From RUG14300 sp964561145 (GTDB lineage Bacteria > Bacillota > Clostridia > Christensenellales > CAG-1252), in contig CAZLNZ010000022.1 of NCBI GenBank assembly GCA_964561145.1, positions 1-35,798 on the forward strand: a DNA stretch of 35,798 nt. Reading direction: 5' to 3'. Numbering within the stretch: the first letter of the stretch is position 1; each line of letters opens with the position of its first letter. Below, in pieces: positions 32,170 to 35,798 of the stretch. The notes under the pieces are model-generated. The model searched no databases, had not been told where the DNA came from, and worked only from the letters and a program-made list of their open reading frames with translations. The position numbers and the translations under genes are program-made.

Positions 32170-32212
32170 ATTTTACGCCCTTTTTCTTCTTTCGTCAAGA
32201 GGGAAAAGGGCG
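32170..32212 (-). promoter_or_regulatory. gltX operon promoter spanned by a dyad
   Basis: On the minus strand TTGACG (32193-32198) and TAAAAT (32170-32175) are 17 bases apart. A CGCCCTTTT/AAAAGGGCG inverted repeat (32176-32212) encloses the -35 box. It lies 55 bases past the typA stop. The arms could be a typA terminator lacking its T run or a repressor site covering the promoter. Confidence 0.6.
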
Positions 32213-32266
32213 AGTATTCTACTATAGATAAAGTTACCAATATGATTGGCTCGATTAAAGAAGCTT

Positions 32267-34084
32267 TTAGGCTTTTTTAAACTTCTCCTTTGCTCTGTAC
32301 ATGTTGCTCATTATTCTCTTACGAATACGAAGATTTTGAGGGGTAACCTCTAGGATTTCGTCTTCGTTTAAGAACTCCAGCTTTTCCTCTAGGGAAAGTC
32401 TGCGAGGAGGAGTTAATCTTAAAGCCTCATCTGAAGCGGAGGAACGCATGTTAGATACGTGCTTGCGTTTGCAAACATTTACTACAATATCATCTTGATG
32501 CATTGTAAATCCTACAACCATTCCTTCATAAACGGGAGTACCCGGTCCGATAAAGAGCGGACCCCTGTCTTGTGCATTAAACAAGCCATAAGTACAAGCC
32601 TCGCCGGTTTCAAAGGCAACAAGGGATGCCGTCGCTCTTCTTGAAATATCGCCCTTGTACGGTTCATATCCGGTAAAAAGGGTATTCATTATACCTTCAC
32701 CCTTCGTATCGGTCAAAAATTCGTTTTTATATCCTATCAAGCCCCTTGCCGGAACTTTGAATTCAAGTCTTGTACGACTGTTCATAGGTGTCATACCGAT
32801 AAGGTCGCCCTTTCTAGAACCGATCTTCTCCATAACAGCACCTACCGATTCCGTCGGAACGTCAATTATCAATTGTTCCATCGGCTCTAGAAGTTTTCCG
32901 TCTTCCTTTTTGTAAAGAACCTTGGGCATAGATACAGCGAATTCATACCCCTCACGACGCATCGTTTCAATAAGAACCGAAAGGTGCATTTCTCCTCTAC
33001 CCTTTACGATAAATACTTCGGTCGTTTCTCCGTCTTCGACATGTAAAGAAACATCCTTTAAAAGCTCTCTATAAAGTCTGTCTCTAAGATGGCGGCTGGT
33101 TACAAACTTTCCCTCCTTACCTGCAAAGGGAGAGTCGTTTACCATGAATCTCATTTCAAGAGTAGGTTCACCGATTTTTACAAAGGAGAGAGGCTCCGGA
33201 GCATCTTTTTCGCAAACGGTATTGCCGATGGTTATTCCCGCAATACCTGCAAAACAAACAATGTCTCCGACATTAGCACTTTGCACGGGGACCCTACGCA
33301 AACCGTCGATCTGCATTAAAGAAACGATACGAGCCTTATAGGGTTGTTCTCCCGAGTGATAATCACAAACAACGACATCTTGATTGACAGAGATTTTTCC
33401 TCTTTCAATTCTGCCAATTCCGATTCTTCCGACATAATCATTATAATCGATACTGCTAACCAACAACTGAAGCTTGCCATCCGGATCTCCTTCGGGCGGA
33501 TCAATATAATTAATAATCGTGTCAAAAAGATCGGTAAGGTCAGCCTTTTGATCCACTGTCATAGAGGCTGTTCCTTGTCTACCGCTACAGTAAACGATAG
33601 GACTATCAAATTGTTCGGGAGTGGCATTAAGATCTATGAGCAAATCCAACACTTCGTTTACAACTCTATCGGGTTGAGCATCGGGACGATCTACTTTGTT
33701 TACGCAAATAATAATCTTGTGATTGAGCTCAAGTGCTTTTTGCAAAACAAAGCGTGTTTGAGGCATCGGACCTTCTACTGCATCGACAAGAAGAAGAACT
33801 CCGCTAACCATTTTCAGTATTCTCTCAACCTCACCGCCGAAATCAGCGTGTCCGGGAGTATCGATAATGTTGATTTTGACATCCTTATAATATGCTGCGG
33901 TATTCTTGGCAAGAATAGTAATACCACGCTCTCTTTCGAGGTCGTTGCTATCCATTACACGGTCTTGCACCTCTTGATTACTTCTAAAAATACCGCCTTG
34001 CTTCAACATCTCGTTAACCAATGTTGTCTTACCATGGTCAACGTGAGCAATTATGGCTATGTTTCTTAAATCATTCCTAATCAT
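32267..34084 (-). CDS. typA: TypA/BipA ribosome-associated translational GTPase
   Basis: A 605-residue GTPase of the EF-G superfamily that binds ribosomes and helps assembly and stress or cold growth. Motifs are G1 AHVDHGKT (13-20), switch I RERGITI (51-57), G3 DTPGH (75-79) and G4 NKVD near 128. EF-G-like domains II, III and V follow, then a C-terminal TypA-specific region ending RIRKRIMSNMYRAKEKFKK. I chose ATG 34082-34084, the family's usual MIRNDLRNIAIIAHVDHG start; the 23-residue extension upstream lies within the promoter. AAGGAAG lies 11 bases upstream, a slightly long spacing. Single-gene unit next to gltX. Confidence 0.95.
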   Translation of the reverse strand: MIRNDLRNIAIIAHVDHGKTTLVNEMLKQGGIFRSNQEVQDRVMDSNDLERERGITILAKNTAAYYKDVKINIIDTPGHADFGGEVERILKMVSGVLLLVDAVEGPMPQTRFVLQKALELNHKIIICVNKVDRPDAQPDRVVNEVLDLLIDLNATPEQFDSPIVYCSGRQGTASMTVDQKADLTDLFDTIINYIDPPEGDPDGKLQLLVSSIDYNDYVGRIGIGRIERGKISVNQDVVVCDYHSGEQPYKARIVSLMQIDGLRRVPVQSANVGDIVCFAGIAGITIGNTVCEKDAPEPLSFVKIGEPTLEMRFMVNDSPFAGKEGKFVTSRHLRDRLYRELLKDVSLHVEDGETTEVFIVKGRGEMHLSVLIETMRREGYEFAVSMPKVLYKKEDGKLLEPMEQLIIDVPTESVGAVMEKIGSRKGDLIGMTPMNSRTRLEFKVPARGLIGYKNEFLTDTKGEGIMNTLFTGYEPYKGDISRRATASLVAFETGEACTYGLFNAQDRGPLFIGPGTPVYEGMVVGFTMHQDDIVVNVCKRKHVSNMRSSASDEALRLTPPRRLSLEEKLEFLNEDEILEVTPQNLRIRKRIMSNMYRAKEKFKKA

Positions 34085-34121
34085 ACTTTTTGTTTCTTCC
34101 TTAATTATAATTAACTTACAT

Positions 34122-34150
34122 AATATAATATTATCTTCGAAAAAAATCAA
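34122..34150 (-). promoter_or_regulatory. Promoter of typA
   Basis: On the minus strand TTGATT (34145-34150) and TATATT (34122-34127) are separated by 17 bases. The transcript would start just inside the upstream in-frame extension, confirming the shorter typA start. Confidence 0.65.
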
Positions 34151-34391
34151 CAATTTTAAAACTCTTTACCTAAAAAAACTGAAAAACCATTTTAGACCGA
34201 AGTAAAAAACCGAATCCGTAAAGGTTAACATTCAATCGAAATCCAGCTACTTTTTGTATAAGCACATGTTTTGCTTGAGTATGTGTAAAAAGCTTTTTGT
34301 AGTCCTATGCATTTATAACCGATATCCTATACACAACTGTTCTCTTGTTAAAGGTTGCCGATAAAATTATACCGTTTTTTTTGCTATAGCA

Positions 34392-34420
34392 TTGTTAAAA
34401 ATCATGATATATGTTACAAT
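34392..34420 (+). promoter_or_regulatory. Promoter of the PI-PLC-like gene
   Basis: TTGTTA (34392-34397), 17 bases, TACAAT (34415-34420). It overlaps an earlier in-frame ATG at 34411, which therefore cannot be the start. The leader is only about 14 bases. Confidence 0.6.
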
Positions 34421-34440
34421 TACCCTCGGTAAAAAGCACT

Positions 34441-35616
34441 ATGAAGAAGAAATCTAAAGTATTAATTGTGTTAGCCGTTGCGGTTGTGGTTATTGCAGTG
34501 TTTTTCTGTGTTCTCTTACACGATGTCACAATAGCCGTAGGAGACGGAGAGTTAAACGAAGCATATAAAACAGTTCTTGCAAATATTAAAGATATCGTTA
34601 AGGCTAACCCGCGTTTTGTAGATATTGCAATGCTGGGATCACACGACGCCGTAACTGAAACCATCAGCAGGTATACGCCGATAGAATACGATGTCAAGGA
34701 TACGATACAGGGTAAACTCGTTCCTCTGATGGGCGGGATCTCATATCGCTTTTCGAAAACTCAGACTGTGAGTATCGGAAAACAGATAGCACAAGGAGCA
34801 CGCTTTTTTCACATTAAATGTACCGATTATGACGATGAATGGTATGGTTCACATACACATTTATGCGGTAAAATGTCCAAGCACATATTGGAAATTTTAC
34901 AGTATCTTGCATCCGATGAGGCAAAGGGCGAAATAATAGTGCTATTATTCCAAATTACGTATTTTGGCAAGGGGAAAAACCTCGATACCTTTAACCAATT
35001 TTTGCAAGAAACGAAATATGAAGGGAAATGCATTTTTGATTATGTATACATAGATGATGCGGATACTTATGACAATGGTGACGGCGGGACACGAATCGGC
35101 GATTTGAGATATTGTGATCTTACCAAAAACGGTACAGAACCCGGCGTTGTAATTTTTAACCGAAGAGAATCGGGAAAGTTTCAATCGGAATGGGACGGCA
35201 ATAGCGTTTTAAGTCAAAAGTGCTTTGATATGGATGCTTGTGCACGGCATGATTGGCACAATAGTATCGGGGAAAAGCGACTTATTTCAAAAATCAATTC
35301 CAGTTGTGATACAATTGCTGCCAACCCCACACTCATGAGCAAATTTCGTGTAAATCAAACACAAGGAGCTTTTGCAGTGCATGATATAGGAGAATTCTTC
35401 TCTGCATTGGGGGCATGGTCACTCATCCGCTTTACAACCTCCTACACCGTTGCTCTCATTGAAAACGAGAACTTTGACAGATGGCTCACATATATGCCGG
35501 TTTTTCAAGTAGATTTTTGCAATAACGATGAAGATGATTTTAACAATCGTGTTAATGAAAAAATAAAAAAGCACAACGTTGCACTCATCGAAGGTATCCT
35601 TAAAAGTCTGACTTAG
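34441..35616 (+). CDS. PI-PLC X-domain-like membrane-anchored protein, altered active site
   Basis: A 391-residue protein. A lysine-rich start and one hydrophobic segment (about residues 6-26) anchor it, with the rest outside the cell. The fold matches the phosphatidylinositol-specific phospholipase C X-domain. MLGSHDAV (64-71) carries the first catalytic-type histidine H68, and GARFFHIKCTDYDDEWYGSHTHL (about 119-141) corresponds to the second half of the site, with H138/H140 as candidates for the second histidine. In bacterial PI-PLC this region normally reads like FDIR, with a catalytic Asp and Arg; here the positions are H124 and K126. The protein may hydrolyse another phosphodiester or be inactive. 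The start is set by the promoter, which overlaps the only earlier ATG. It stands alone, divergent from typA. No clear ribosome site is seen. Confidence 0.8.
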   Translation: MKKKSKVLIVLAVAVVVIAVFFCVLLHDVTIAVGDGELNEAYKTVLANIKDIVKANPRFVDIAMLGSHDAVTETISRYTPIEYDVKDTIQGKLVPLMGGISYRFSKTQTVSIGKQIAQGARFFHIKCTDYDDEWYGSHTHLCGKMSKHILEILQYLASDEAKGEIIVLLFQITYFGKGKNLDTFNQFLQETKYEGKCIFDYVYIDDADTYDNGDGGTRIGDLRYCDLTKNGTEPGVVIFNRRESGKFQSEWDGNSVLSQKCFDMDACARHDWHNSIGEKRLISKINSSCDTIAANPTLMSKFRVNQTQGAFAVHDIGEFFSALGAWSLIRFTTSYTVALIENENFDRWLTYMPVFQVDFCNNDEDDFNNRVNEKIKKHNVALIEGILKSLT

Positions 35617-35745
35617 CTAAAAAAGATGAAAATTGTAAGCAGGTTAGATGAAATGTCTTTTCGACAATTTACATCCTTTTGATCATTAAATGTTACAGGT
35701 CGCAGATTTTATCAATATAAATTACACAGTCGAAAAAAATAGTAC

Positions 35746-35798
35746 GTGAATTCCCAAAGTAAATTCCACAGTGTAAATAAGTGTGGAACTTAGTGTAG
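35746..35798 (+). repeat. Palindromic element, copy 3 (right arm decayed)
   Basis: The left arm (35746-35769) is identical to copy 1 and the next four bases (AGTG) also match. The right arm then reads TAAATAAGTGTGGAACTTAG, only loosely similar. The window ends within or just after it, so its full extent is unknown. Confidence 0.75.

Noticed and set aside
33344..34069. 241-residue plus-strand reading frame
   Set aside because: It lies wholly antisense to typA, whose GTPase motifs are all intact, and has no ribosome site.
34084..34153. 23-residue N-terminal extension of TypA
   Set aside because: It covers the predicted promoter and is absent from the family, whose proteins start with MIRNDLRNIA-like sequence.
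35617..35745. AAATTGT/ACAATTT pairing as a terminator after the PI-PLC-like gene
   Set aside because: The arms are short, the loop is about 26 bases and there is no T run.

Overview
This window looks like a chromosomal segment of a low-GC Gram-positive bacterium, most likely a gut-type member of the Clostridia. The evidence is AT-rich DNA, strong AGGAGG-type ribosome sites, near-consensus sigma-A promoters with 17-base spacers, ordinary TGA stop codons (so not a mollicute), a DnaD-type primosome protein and Firmicute-style exporters. I cannot name the species. No phage, CRISPR array or intact transposase gene was seen.

Layout. Positions 1-300 hold tRNA-Ala and tRNA-Ile on the minus strand, followed at the window edge by a sequence resembling an rRNA leader or spacer. 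Next comes corA (469-1449, minus) behind a leader whose terminator hairpin contains the ribosome binding site. A TetR-ABC ATPase-permease-membrane protein operon (1673-4311, minus) has three overlapping dyads beside its promoter. A membrane-anchored protein (4591-5541, plus) and a MATE exporter (5841-7232, minus) follow. Between 7.26 and 7.93 kb lies repeat-filled DNA. A giant 2287-residue InlB-repeat surface protein (7944-14807, minus) lies downstream of a second TetR gene (14938-15528).

The stretch 15.6-21.35 kb is the most unusual part. It is bounded by two copies of a palindromic element. Inside it are a VirD4/TraG-like ATPase without its usual membrane anchor (16048-17871), a Sel1/TPR-like partner just upstream in the same operon, and a divergently transcribed single-pass membrane protein with a long charged cytoplasmic tail and a beta-rich extracellular part (19056-21218). 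No relaxase or mating-pore genes accompany them. tRNA-Gln(CTG) follows at 21.43 kb.

From 21.6 to 27.9 kb there is a MarR-regulated heterodimeric ABC exporter and a divergent homodimeric-type ABC exporter. With the MATE and ABC-2 systems, four separate exporters lie within 26 kb. A cysteine-rich 60-residue membrane peptide lies at 28235-28417. The right end is housekeeping: gltX-folA-dnaD-like in one tightly coupled operon, then typA, then a divergently transcribed PI-PLC-like membrane protein (34441-35616) whose catalytic motif is altered. A third copy of the palindromic element ends the window.

A dispersed family of roughly 75-base structured repeats (7471, 7690, 15764) keeps two hairpins with compensatory base changes. 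This argues that the fold matters at the DNA or RNA level.
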